Of a stretch of DNA of 37,821 nucleotides, positions 16,985 to 24,678 are shown piece after piece. Numbering within the stretch: position 1 is the first letter of the stretch; each line of letters starts with the position of its first letter. The position numbers and the translations under genes were made by a program. Origin of the DNA: Lachnospiraceae bacterium (GTDB taxonomy: Bacteria; Bacillota; Clostridia; Lachnospirales; Lachnospiraceae); assembly GCA_009774395.1 (NCBI GenBank), contig VSNQ01000030.1, forward strand, positions 1 to 37,821. The letters run 5' to 3'. Under the pieces are notes generated by a model that worked only from the letters and a program-made list of their open reading frames with translations, was not told where the DNA came from and did no database searches.

Positions 16985-17017
16985 GAGCCAGTGCGAAAGC
17001 ACTGGCTCTACTTTTTT
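16985..17017 (+). terminator. Intrinsic terminator of flagellin 2
   Basis: GAGCCAGTGC (16985-16994) and GCACTGGCTC (16999-17008) form a perfect 10-bp stem with a GAAA tetraloop, followed by CTTTTTT. A second, weak AT-rich hairpin with a T-run (GTAAAG...CTTTAC, about 17104-17137) lies downstream. Confidence 0.93.
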
Positions 17018-17230
17018 ATGCACAGACTCGTGCAGAGGAAATATGCCGCTAAGGCTGCGCAGCGAGTAGGAGAGTACGCATTCCCCTGCTTGATTGCGCA
17101 CGGGTAAAGCTGTATTTGCAACTTTACACTTTTTTTTATAAAAATTGTATTGATTTGTGCGCCAATTTATACTACACTAGACTATACGTACTACGCTTTT
17201 TTGAGAACTATGTTTTTGGGAGGAATTGCT

Positions 17231-17888
17231 ATGTATAGGAAGGTAATGAAATTCTTAGAGGCATGGAAAGACAGCAGACACCGCAAGCCCTTAATTCTGC
17301 AGGGCGCTCGGCAGGTTGGAAAGACATACTCTATATTGGAGTTTGGGCGAATGCATTATGAAAACGTTGCATATTTTAATTTTGAAACAAATCCCAAACT
17401 GTCGGAAACGTTTGAGGAAAGCATTAGTCCAGATTATTTGCTTCCTATATTGTCACATATAGCGGGGCAGACGATTAATGCAGCGTTACCGCCAGTATAT
17501 TGATTCTTTTAAAATTTACGTAGCTGATTTGGGACTTCTTTGTGCTAAAAAGGATTTAGTAGCAAATGATGTGCTTTATATGGTGGAGGAGTTAAATGAT
17601 TTCAAAGGTGGTATGGCGGAGAATTATGTAAATACACAGCTAACCATGAATGGATATACAACATATTATTGGGAATCGGAGCGAGGAGCGGAAATAGATT
17701 TTATTATTCAGCGTGATGGACAGCTTATTCCTATAGAAGTAAAATCTGCTGATAATACAAGAGCGAAAAGTTTGAAAGTATATATGGATACCTTTCAACC
17801 AGCATATGCAATTAAGCTGTCGGCTAAGAATTTTGGATTTGAAGATGGAAAAAAGATTGTTCCACTTTATGCGGCGTTTTGTATTTAG
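17231..17888 (+). pseudogene. Broken AAA ATPase with DUF4143 domain
   Basis: The first part, from ATG 17231 with GGGAGGAAT upstream, encodes MYRKVMKFLEAWKDSRHRKPLILQGARQVGKTYSI, an AAA_14-type N-terminus with a Walker A motif (GARQVGKT). It runs to ILSHIAGQTI and then leaves frame, stopping at 17503. The second part (about 17478-17888, another frame) encodes SFKIYVADLGLL..., GGMAENYV, YYWESERGAEIDFII and IPIEVKSADNTRAKSL, the DUF4143 C-terminal half with nuclease-like E-D-E-x-K residues. Intact members have about 400-430 residues; Walker B and the middle are gone, so an internal deletion with frameshift near 17,475-17,510 has destroyed the gene. It lies between flagellins 2 and 3, presumably as an inserted accessory gene. 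Confidence 0.88.
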
Positions 17889-18002
17889 TATTTTTAGAAT
17901 ATCTCAACATTTTGTTAATGAACTATTTAAACCACAAGTTTAATACAAAATAAGGGGAAAACATGGACTTTGCAGCGGATTTGCGCTATAATTATTTTAT
18001 AC

Positions 18003-18107
18003 TACATAACGTCAGAATTTACCGTACTGCAATGGTTAAACGTATATGGCTGGCGTTATGGAGTCAGGTTACTTGGAAATTTTAAGTTAAGCAGTATAAA
18101 TTAATAG
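18003..18107 (+). repeat. Dispersed intergenic repeat, copy 1
   Basis: This roughly 105-bp segment resembles 29161-29273. Shared blocks are TACATAAC, CAGAATTTA, TGGTTAAACGTATATG, CTGGCG and TTAAGCAGTATAAA, in the same order with a variable middle. No coding frame is visible. Confidence 0.7.
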
Positions 18108-18136
18108 AAATATATAATAACGAGGAGGAAATGAGA

Positions 18137-18355
18137 ATGGATAAAGAAACGAAGGAATTATTTGATGCCTTAATGAAAGAATTTGATAGAGTAGAACAAA
18201 AAATATATGGCAGGCTCAATGAAATGGATAATAAATTAGACACAATACAAAAAGATGTCAATTTATTAAAGGCACGTAATGATTATCTTGATTTGTATGC
18301 ACTTTACAATCAACTGGAAAAACGTATATTTGATTTAGAACAAAGGGTGTCATAA
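18137..18355 (+). CDS. Small coiled-coil protein of unknown function
   Basis: A 72-residue, highly charged protein with heptad-like leucine and isoleucine spacing throughout (LFDALMKEFDRVEQKIYGRLNEMDNKLDTIQKDVNLLK...LYNQLEKRIFDLEQRVS). It is predicted to be one or two long helices forming a coiled coil. ATG 18137 is preferred because GAGGAGG sits about 8 bases upstream; ATG 18131 would leave only 2. It has no signal peptide or membrane segment. It stands alone between the broken ATPase gene and flagellin 3 with its own terminator. I do not recognise a function. Confidence 0.72.
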   Translation: MDKETKELFDALMKEFDRVEQKIYGRLNEMDNKLDTIQKDVNLLKARNDYLDLYALYNQLEKRIFDLEQRVS

Positions 18356-18390
18356 CAATCGTTCAATAGAGTGAATGAAATAGCAAAAAA

Positions 18391-18417
18391 GGGAGCTGTG
18401 TTGGCAGCTTCCTTTTT
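18391..18417 (+). terminator. Intrinsic terminator of the small coiled-coil gene
   Basis: GGGAGCTG (18391-18398) pairs with CAGCTTCC (18405-18412) around TGTTGG, followed by TTTTT. Confidence 0.88.
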
Positions 18418-18525
18418 GTATGCAGAATTATTTTGAGGAAGTAAGAAGTTTTCTTCTGCTTAATGGTAGATTGATATAGGATAAATATTATGTTAACAAA
18501 AAATGTAAAAAATTGAAAAAAAGTC

Positions 18526-18554
18526 TTGCATAATCCAAAATTATGTAGTATTAT
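18526..18554 (+). promoter_or_regulatory. Sigma-A promoter for flagellin 3
   Basis: TTGCAT (18526-18531), a 17-base spacer, then TATTAT (18549-18554). The leader to ATG 18836 is about 275 bases. No sigma-28 element is visible in this gap, unlike flagellins 4 and 5. Confidence 0.65.
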
Positions 18555-18556
18555 GT

Positions 18557-18712
18557 TTACATAAGGAGTTAAGAAGTTATGTAAATCAAAATAGAACTAA
18601 AAATCAATTATTTTAGGCGAAATTGACACATAAGAACTTATTCCATAATCAGTTATGTAACCATAAATAAAGATGTTATGTAATTGAGTTATGTAAAGCG
18701 TGGATAACATAA
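18557..18712 (+). repeat. Cluster of TTATGTAA/TTACATAA octamers
   Basis: Exact copies occur at 18557, 18577, 18653, 18676 and 18689. Near copies lie at 18541 (TTATGTAG) and 18705 (TAACATAA). They sit just downstream of the sigma-A -10 element, in the flagellin 3 leader. Three more exact copies cluster at 27531-27597. Confidence 0.7.
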
Positions 18713-18788
18713 AGCAAATTATCCTAAAACTTTACAAAAGTTTCAAGAATCCATGGTGGAGCTTGAACAAAGAAAAACAAAATAGTGA

Positions 18789-18806
18789 TGCGGCAAGGAA
18801 GTCGCA
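18789..18806 (+). promoter_or_regulatory. CsrA-type GGA hairpin, flagellin 3 leader
   Basis: TGCGGC (18789-18794) pairs with GTCGCA (18801-18806) with one wobble. The loop AAGGAA presents GGA. The GGAGG of the ribosome binding site (18823-18827) lies 16 bases downstream. Confidence 0.68.
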
Positions 18807-18835
18807 GAAAAACGTATTTCAAGGAGGAAATAATT

Positions 18836-20362
18836 ATGGTAGTACAACACAATCTACAAGCATTGAATTCAAACAGAATGTTAGGCATCAATCAGAAAAC
18901 AGTAGCTGGTTCAACAGAGAAGTTATCTTCTGGATACAAGATTAATCGTGCAGCAGATGATGCAGCAGGTCTTTCTATCTCAGAAAAAATGAGAAAGCAG
19001 ATTAGAGGATTGACACAGGCTTCTTCGAATGCAGAGGACGGTATCTCATCTGTACAGACAGCAGAAGGTGCGTTACAGGAAGTTACGGATATGCTTCAGA
19101 GAATGAACGAGTTGGCAGTACAGGCTGCAAACGGCACAAACTCTATAACAGACCGTGGTTATATTCAGGATGAAATTGACCAGCTTGTAACAGAGATTGA
19201 TCGTGTTGCTGAAACAACAAAGTTTAATGAAACCTATCTCTTGAAGGGTGATCCAGCAGGAAACGGAAGGACAGTTTACACAGAAAGCTATGGTGTAACT
19301 TATGTAACGAACTATGCTTCTAATAAGGCCTCTGTTACACAGAAAATCAATTATATAGGTAGCGGAACGCTTATTATTGCAACAAGCAGCTTAGGATCTT
19401 CAACACGTGCAACAGCAGTTACTATTAATTCAGGCAGTGATATTACACAGTATCTTTCTGATAATACTACAATTAAGACCGCATCTTATGCAAAGTTTAA
19501 ACTTGCAACAGCAGCAAGCAATCAGACAAGTATAACGATTAATAAAGCGAATGGTAAAATGACGGCAAAAGCAGCAATGTACGTATTGGATAAGGAGAAT
19601 AATCAAGTTCTGAAATTAAATATAGGTGATGATGTATCAAAATATATAAAGAACGTACAGGCAAATGCAGCAGGTACTGGAGTAAACTTTATGGAAGCAG
19701 CAGATGGATATCAATTCCTTCAGGAAGATAAGGTTAGTACTGTTCAAACGGAAAAGGCGAAAGCAGAAGCACAGCTTTATGACGGACAGGGAAATGCTGT
19801 TTCAAGCGTAGGTCTTAGAGATTACTATAATGAGTTTGGTGTATATAATGGTGCACTTTACTCAGATTCTGAGGGTAATAATCCAGTTACAACAGCCAAT
19901 ATTGGAAAGTATGTCAATAAGACAGAAACAAAGGTAGCAGATGACTTAAGCTTTAGCCTGCATGTTGGTGCAGATTCTTCCTCAAGCAACAAGATTACGG
20001 CAAAGATTCAGACAATGACATCCGCAAGTCTTGGAATCGATGCATTAAAGAGTTCTCTGGCTGGTATCGTTGATACAACAGGTGACAAAGCAAAGGATGC
20101 TATCGATGTAATCGGTGATGCTTTACAGCAGGTATCTACACAGCGTTCTGCTCTTGGTGCTATCCAGAACCGTTTAGAGCATACCATTAAGAACTTAGAT
20201 AACGTTGTTGAGAATACGACAAGCGCTGAGTCTTCTATCCGTGATACAGATATGGCAACAGAGATGGTTAAATACTCTAACTCTAATATTCTTGCACAGG
20301 CAGGTCAGTCTATGCTTGCACAGGCGAACCAGTCAAATCAGGGAGCATTAGCACTTCTGTAA
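18836..20362 (+). CDS. fliC: Flagellin 3
   Basis: The 508-residue flagellin starts MVVQHNLQALNSNRMLGI with the standard D1 block (LQRMNELAVQAANGTNSITDRGYIQDEIDQLVTEIDRVAETTKFNETYLL) and ends ILAQAGQSMLAQANQSNQGALALL. The variable domain is related to but shorter than those of flagellins 1 and 2. The start is fixed by AAGGAGG at 18821-18827 and by alignment with the other copies; an upstream in-frame GTG (18785) would translate the leader hairpin. Promoter type differs from flagellins 4 and 5. Confidence 0.97.
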   Translation: MVVQHNLQALNSNRMLGINQKTVAGSTEKLSSGYKINRAADDAAGLSISEKMRKQIRGLTQASSNAEDGISSVQTAEGALQEVTDMLQRMNELAVQAANGTNSITDRGYIQDEIDQLVTEIDRVAETTKFNETYLLKGDPAGNGRTVYTESYGVTYVTNYASNKASVTQKINYIGSGTLIIATSSLGSSTRATAVTINSGSDITQYLSDNTTIKTASYAKFKLATAASNQTSITINKANGKMTAKAAMYVLDKENNQVLKLNIGDDVSKYIKNVQANAAGTGVNFMEAADGYQFLQEDKVSTVQTEKAKAEAQLYDGQGNAVSSVGLRDYYNEFGVYNGALYSDSEGNNPVTTANIGKYVNKTETKVADDLSFSLHVGADSSSSNKITAKIQTMTSASLGIDALKSSLAGIVDTTGDKAKDAIDVIGDALQQVSTQRSALGAIQNRLEHTIKNLDNVVENTTSAESSIRDTDMATEMVKYSNSNILAQAGQSMLAQANQSNQGALALL

Positions 20363-20556
20363 TCATAGGAGAAACGAGTGAACGGAGTTTAAATAAGGTG
20401 AGTATTTAAAATAAAGTAGTTCAATAAGTATGCAAAAATTGCAGGAAAGGTTGTGCGAAAATATAAATTAGTTGGATTTATCTGTCATTATACATAAGAT
20501 TTGTGCTATGAAATATATAAATTATTTGTGCTATTAAAAATAAATTGATTGTGCTG

Positions 20557-20588
20557 AAAGGAACCGGTATGAAGGCCGGTTCCTTTTT
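20557..20588 (+). terminator. Intrinsic terminator of flagellin 3
   Basis: GGAACCGG (20560-20567) pairs with CCGGTTCC (20576-20583), extended by AAA/TTT, followed by TTTTT. From here to the promoter at 20816 I see only AT-rich sequence with one TTACATAA (20628). Confidence 0.9.
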
Positions 20589-20815
20589 CGGTTAAAAATT
20601 TAATATAAATCGTTGATTTACATAAAAAACATTGGTACTTTTCACATATTTTCCAATAGTTTACAGAACATGTTGCAAATAGTCTGAAAATAGCATATAA
20701 TATAAGAAATTCAATGATTATTTCAAACAAATAATAAAGAAACATAAAAGGTAGCAAAATAATTTGTTTTATTACCTTATTGAAACAAATTATTTAAAAA
20801 AAATATGTTAAGCCC

Positions 20816-20842
20816 TAAATTTTCAGAAAACAACGCCGATAT
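20816..20842 (+). promoter_or_regulatory. Sigma-28 promoter for flagellin 4
   Basis: TAAA (20816-20819), exactly 15 bases, then GCCGATAT (20835-20842). The leader to the start codon is about 145 bases. Confidence 0.85.
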
Positions 20843-20949
20843 AAATACTGTAAATGGAATTACGAAAACAAAACTGAAAAATTTATGATATGTTCATGGG
20901 GGAGTATAACCGAGAGCGTATCCAATTCTATTGAAGGATTATAAGGATT

Positions 20950-20974
20950 GCTTGGCGGAAGGGAATCTGCGGGC
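20950..20974 (+). promoter_or_regulatory. CsrA-type GGA hairpin, flagellin 4 leader
   Basis: GCGGA (20955-20959) pairs with TCTGC (20966-20970). After a bulged G, GCTT (20950-20953) can pair with GGGC (20971-20974). The loop AGGGAA contains GGA. The ribosome binding site AAGGAGG begins at 20982. Confidence 0.62.
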
Positions 20975-20995
20975 TAAAGTCAAGGAGGAAAAATT

Positions 20996-22561
20996 ATGGT
21001 AGTACAACACAATCTTCAAGCAATGAATGCAAACAGAATGCTGGGTATCACATCAAGCGGAACTTCTAAGTCCACAGAAAAGTTATCAAGCGGTTACCGG
21101 ATTAACCGTGCAGCAGACGATGCAGCAGGTCTTGCAATTTCTGAAAAAATGAGAAAGCAAATCCGTGGTCTTGACCAAGCGTCAGAGAATGCGGAAGATG
21201 GTATTTCCTGCGTACAGACAGCAGAGGGCGCGCTCGCGGAAGTACAAGATATGTTACAGAGAATGAATGAGCTTACGGTGCAGGCAGCAAATGGAACCAA
21301 TTCGATTACTGACCGTCAGTATATTCAGGATGAAATTGATCAGCTTGTAACAGAGATTGACCGTGTGGCTGAAACAACCAAGTTTAATGAGCTTTATCTT
21401 TTGAAGGGAGATAAAGAGAACGGTACACACAAAGTTTATAATACAAATTATACAGTTTCTTATGCAAAGAATACGAGTGGTATACCAGGCACACCAAGTA
21501 TGAAGACAAATTATGTGGGTACACGTAATATCTATATGGTATCTGCAAGCATTAAAACTTCAAAGGCAGGTAATCCGCAGTCTGCAACAACAGTTGCTAC
21601 AGGGGATGATATTACACAATATTTGAATGAGGATGCTTCAGATATTCGAACAGCCAGCTATACAGCATTTACAAATATTTCGATTAATACGGAGATTGGC
21701 GGCGGCGATTTACAGAAAAATACAGTATCGGAAGTTGTTGAGGCAGCGAGAGAATTATATATTTATAATACAGAATCAAAGCAGGTGGTTCATCTAAAAC
21801 AAGGCGATGCAATGACAGAATACTTGGATGATAATAATAATGTGAAATCGGAATACCGCCTTGTTGAAGAAGTTCCTTCTACATTCTGGGCACCAACAAC
21901 ACCACCAGCTGTTTTGGAAAAAGCAGAAGCACCATATGAGTTATATGATGCGAATGGAGATGTTGTATCTGGTATGGCACTTGATAAATACTTTGATGAT
22001 AAGGGTAATTACAAGGGCGGATTGTTTAATACCAGCCAAGCAAGAAAGGCAGATGAAGTATTTTCTAACAATACGGCAACCATTCCAGAAAAGAGTATTG
22101 GTACCTATATTAAGCAATATACAGCAGACGTTTCAAATGACCTTGCATTTAACCTTCATGTAGGTGCAGATTCTGACCGCTCTAATAAGATTTATGCAAA
22201 TATTATGAGTTTGTCAGCAGCAGGGCTTAACATCGAGAAACTGCATAGTTCTAAGATTGGTATTGTAGACAAGACAGGCGATAACGCTACGGATGCAATT
22301 GATGTAATTGGTGCAGCATTGCAGAAAGTATCAACACAGAGATCTTTACTCGGTGCTGTACAGAACCGCTTAGAGCATACAATTAACAACTTGGATAACG
22401 TTGTGGAGAATACACAGGCGGCAGAGTCTTCTATCCGTGATACGGATATGGCAGATCAGATGGTAACATACTCAAATAATAATATTTTGTTACAAGCTGG
22501 TCAGTCAATGCTGTCACAGGCTAATCAGGCAAATCAAGGTGTATTATCTTTGCTGGGTTAA
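20996..22561 (+). CDS. fliC: Flagellin 4
   Basis: A 521-residue flagellin of a second subfamily. It reads GLAISEKMRKQ where copies 1-3 read GLSISEKMRKQ, and EDGISCVQTAEGALAEV where copies 1-3 read EDGISSVQTAEGALQEV. The D1 receptor-binding segment is LQRMNELTVQ. The C-terminus ends NNNILLQAGQSMLSQANQANQGVLSLLG. The variable domain is unlike copies 1-3 but related to flagellin 5 (shared LYLLKGDK(E/D)NGT and SGMAL(D/Y)KYFD). AAGGAGG precedes ATG 20996. It has a sigma-28 promoter and a large terminator. Confidence 0.96.
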   Translation: MVVQHNLQAMNANRMLGITSSGTSKSTEKLSSGYRINRAADDAAGLAISEKMRKQIRGLDQASENAEDGISCVQTAEGALAEVQDMLQRMNELTVQAANGTNSITDRQYIQDEIDQLVTEIDRVAETTKFNELYLLKGDKENGTHKVYNTNYTVSYAKNTSGIPGTPSMKTNYVGTRNIYMVSASIKTSKAGNPQSATTVATGDDITQYLNEDASDIRTASYTAFTNISINTEIGGGDLQKNTVSEVVEAARELYIYNTESKQVVHLKQGDAMTEYLDDNNNVKSEYRLVEEVPSTFWAPTTPPAVLEKAEAPYELYDANGDVVSGMALDKYFDDKGNYKGGLFNTSQARKADEVFSNNTATIPEKSIGTYIKQYTADVSNDLAFNLHVGADSDRSNKIYANIMSLSAAGLNIEKLHSSKIGIVDKTGDNATDAIDVIGAALQKVSTQRSLLGAVQNRLEHTINNLDNVVENTQAAESSIRDTDMADQMVTYSNNNILLQAGQSMLSQANQANQGVLSLLG

Positions 22562-22597
22562 TCTATAGGATTGCATAAAAAAATTACATAAAGTAGT

Positions 22598-22705
22598 AAA
22601 GGGGCTGTCGGATAATGCAGTTTACCCACAATATATTGTCGCTTATATAAATAAGCTATGCAATAGATTGGGTGTATCGCATTATTTCCCGACAGCCCCT
22701 TTTTG
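22598..22705 (+). terminator. Large terminator-like inverted repeat after flagellin 4
   Basis: AAAGGGGCTGTCGG (22598-22611) pairs with CCGACAGCCCCTTTT (about 22689-22704). The stem continues through ATAATGC (22612-22618) and GCATTAT (about 22678-22684). About 60 bases lie in the loop, and a T-run follows. It probably terminates flagellin 4. The size and long terminal repeats would also fit a small MITE-like element. A similar GGGG-TGTCGG/CCGA-AGCCCC terminator lies at 26867. Confidence 0.75.
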
Positions 22706-22795
22706 CTATTTTATTAGAATTTTATTCAATTCCATAAACAATTCTGTAAATAGTTTTCTTTGACATAAATAATTAACAAAAAATCTGAAAATAAC

Positions 22796-22822
22796 TAAAG
22801 TTGTTTGAAAACATTCCGATAT
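22796..22822 (+). promoter_or_regulatory. Sigma-28 promoter for flagellin 5
   Basis: TAAA (22796-22799), exactly 15 bases, then TCCGATAT (22815-22822). The start codon is about 150 bases downstream. Confidence 0.85.
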
Positions 22823-22939
22823 AACTATTAAGAGCATAAATAATTTATTTAATCTAAAAGTGTGTAGTTTGTTTGTGCCGCTATAAGCGGTAAGTTTGGA
22901 TGAGAGCATAAATAAAGTATAAGGCGTGAAAGGAGGAAG

Positions 22940-22960
22940 CACCGGGAGAGGAGCTCGGTG
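22940..22960 (+). promoter_or_regulatory. CsrA-type GGA hairpin, flagellin 5 leader
   Basis: CACCGGG (22940-22946) pairs with CTCGGTG (22954-22960) in a 7-bp stem with one wobble. The loop AGAGGAG contains AGGA. The ribosome binding site GGAGAG (22962-22967) starts only 2 bases after the stem. The sequence differs from the other leaders, but the architecture is kept. Confidence 0.58.
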
Positions 22961-22970
22961 TGGAGAGAAT

Positions 22971-24560
22971 ATGGTAGTACAACATAATATGAAAGCAATG
23001 AACGCCAACAGAATGTTGGGAATTACAACAAAAGGTTCTTCAGGCTCTACAGAAAAGTTATCGAGTGGTTATCGTATTAACCGTGCAGCAGATGATGCAG
23101 CAGGTCTTGCGATTTCAGAGAAAATGAGAAAGCAGATGAGAGGTTTGACACAGGCATCTGAAAATGCAGAGGATGGAATTTCTTGTGTACAGACTGCTGA
23201 GGGAGCGCTGGCTGAAGTGCAGGATATGCTTCAGAGAATGAATGAACTTTGTGTGCAGGCTGCTAATGGTACGAACTCTATCTCAGACCGTCAGTATATT
23301 CAAGATGAAATTGATCAAATGGTAACGGAGATTGACCGTATATCAGAAACTACGAAGTTTAATGAACTTTATCTTTTGAAGGGAGATAAAGACAACGGTA
23401 CAACGAATATGTATGTTGAGGACTATCGGATGCTGGATAAGAAGAATGATGAAGTCAGCATTGCAAATGGAGGCCCATCATACAAGTGGAATTATGTAGG
23501 TACACAGAATTTATATGTTGTCAGTGACAGTGTGACATCTGCAAAGGTGAATGCACCTGTTTCCGCAAATGTGATTCGGCAGAATGATGATATCACACCT
23601 TATTTGAATGATGTTCCTGATAATCTTAAGACAGGAAATAAGGTTATGATTAATAAAACGTTAGATTCCGATGCGGATACCCCCGGTCAGCATTTACAAC
23701 GAAATGGCAGTACCGATGTGGTGGAAGCAAGCAAAGATTTATATTTTTATGATACAGAAACCAATACAATTATTCATGCAGCAAAAGGGGATGCTGTTAC
23801 AGAATTTATAGATGATCAAAACAGAGTGAAAGATAGATATCGTTTTGTTGAAGAATATACAGACTTTAGTACTAATTTTGAAAAGGAAAATCAAATTGCT
23901 TCCGCAAAAGGGGAACTTTATGATTCGGACGGTAATCCTGTATCTGGTATGGCATTGTATAAATATTTTGATGAACATGGTAATTATGCAGGCGGCTTAT
24001 TTAAAACGGCGCAGGCTAGAGTAGCAGATAAAATATATGCTTCAAAAGATGAGGCGACGAAAGCCGGAGTAACACCAGTAGAGGATTATGTATATGATAC
24101 ATATATTAAGACAACTTTTACTGCTGTATCCAATGCATTGGAATTTGACCTTCATGTAGGTTCAGACAGTGATAGAAGTAATAAAATTACGACAGAAATT
24201 GATAGCATCTCTGCTGCAAGCGTTGGAATTGATAGGCTGCACAGTAATAGTATAGGGATTGTTGATAAGAGCGGCGCCAATGCTACCGATGCGGTTGATA
24301 TTGTAGGTGATGCGCTTATCCGTGTATCTACACAGCGTTCCGTTCTCGGTGCTGTACAGAACCGTTTAGAGCATACCATCAATAATCTGGATAACGTTGT
24401 TGAAAATACGACAGATGCAGAAAGTTCAATTCGTGATACGGATATGGCAGATGAGATGGTTCAATATTCAAATAATAATATTTTGCTGCAGGCAGGACAG
24501 TCTATGTTGGCACAGGCAAATCAGTCAAATCAAGGTGTTCTTACCCTGTTACAAGGTTAA
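22971..24560 (+). CDS. fliC: Flagellin 5
   Basis: A 529-residue flagellin of the same subfamily as flagellin 4. It starts MVVQHNMKAMNANRMLGI and ends ILLQAGQSMLAQANQSNQGVLTLLQG. The D1 segment is LQRMNELCVQ, with a cysteine in the normally A-V-Q position, plus the ISCVQT cysteine shared with flagellin 4. ATG 22971 is fixed by alignment and by GGAGAG upstream; the longer in-frame start at 22926 would translate through the leader hairpin. Glycosyltransferase genes follow downstream. Confidence 0.96.
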   Translation: MVVQHNMKAMNANRMLGITTKGSSGSTEKLSSGYRINRAADDAAGLAISEKMRKQMRGLTQASENAEDGISCVQTAEGALAEVQDMLQRMNELCVQAANGTNSISDRQYIQDEIDQMVTEIDRISETTKFNELYLLKGDKDNGTTNMYVEDYRMLDKKNDEVSIANGGPSYKWNYVGTQNLYVVSDSVTSAKVNAPVSANVIRQNDDITPYLNDVPDNLKTGNKVMINKTLDSDADTPGQHLQRNGSTDVVEASKDLYFYDTETNTIIHAAKGDAVTEFIDDQNRVKDRYRFVEEYTDFSTNFEKENQIASAKGELYDSDGNPVSGMALYKYFDEHGNYAGGLFKTAQARVADKIYASKDEATKAGVTPVEDYVYDTYIKTTFTAVSNALEFDLHVGSDSDRSNKITTEIDSISAASVGIDRLHSNSIGIVDKSGANATDAVDIVGDALIRVSTQRSVLGAVQNRLEHTINNLDNVVENTTDAESSIRDTDMADEMVQYSNNNILLQAGQSMLAQANQSNQGVLTLLQG

Positions 24561-24594
24561 AATTTAACAAATTGCGTTTTGCTTTATGAAAATA

Positions 24595-24646
24595 AAATCT
24601 AAGGCAGTAAATCGAAGAATTTCGGTTATAATACTGCCTTAGATTT
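24595..24646 (+). terminator. Hairpin between flagellin 5 and the glycosyltransferase genes
   Basis: AAATCTAAGGCAGTA (24595-24609) pairs perfectly with TACTGCCTTAGATTT (24632-24646), with further pairing inside. There is no long T-run (ATGTTTAA follows), so it may be an imperfect terminator allowing read-through into the glycosyltransferase genes, or an mRNA-stability hairpin. I see no separate promoter before 24679. Confidence 0.7.
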
Positions 24647-24678
24647 ATGTTTAATTAGGAAAGGAGTATTGTAACAAT

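Noticed and set aside
22926..22970. A 15-residue N-terminal extension of flagellin 5
   Set aside because: It would translate the leader hairpin; all other flagellins start at MVVQHN, and GGAGAG lies just before ATG 22971.
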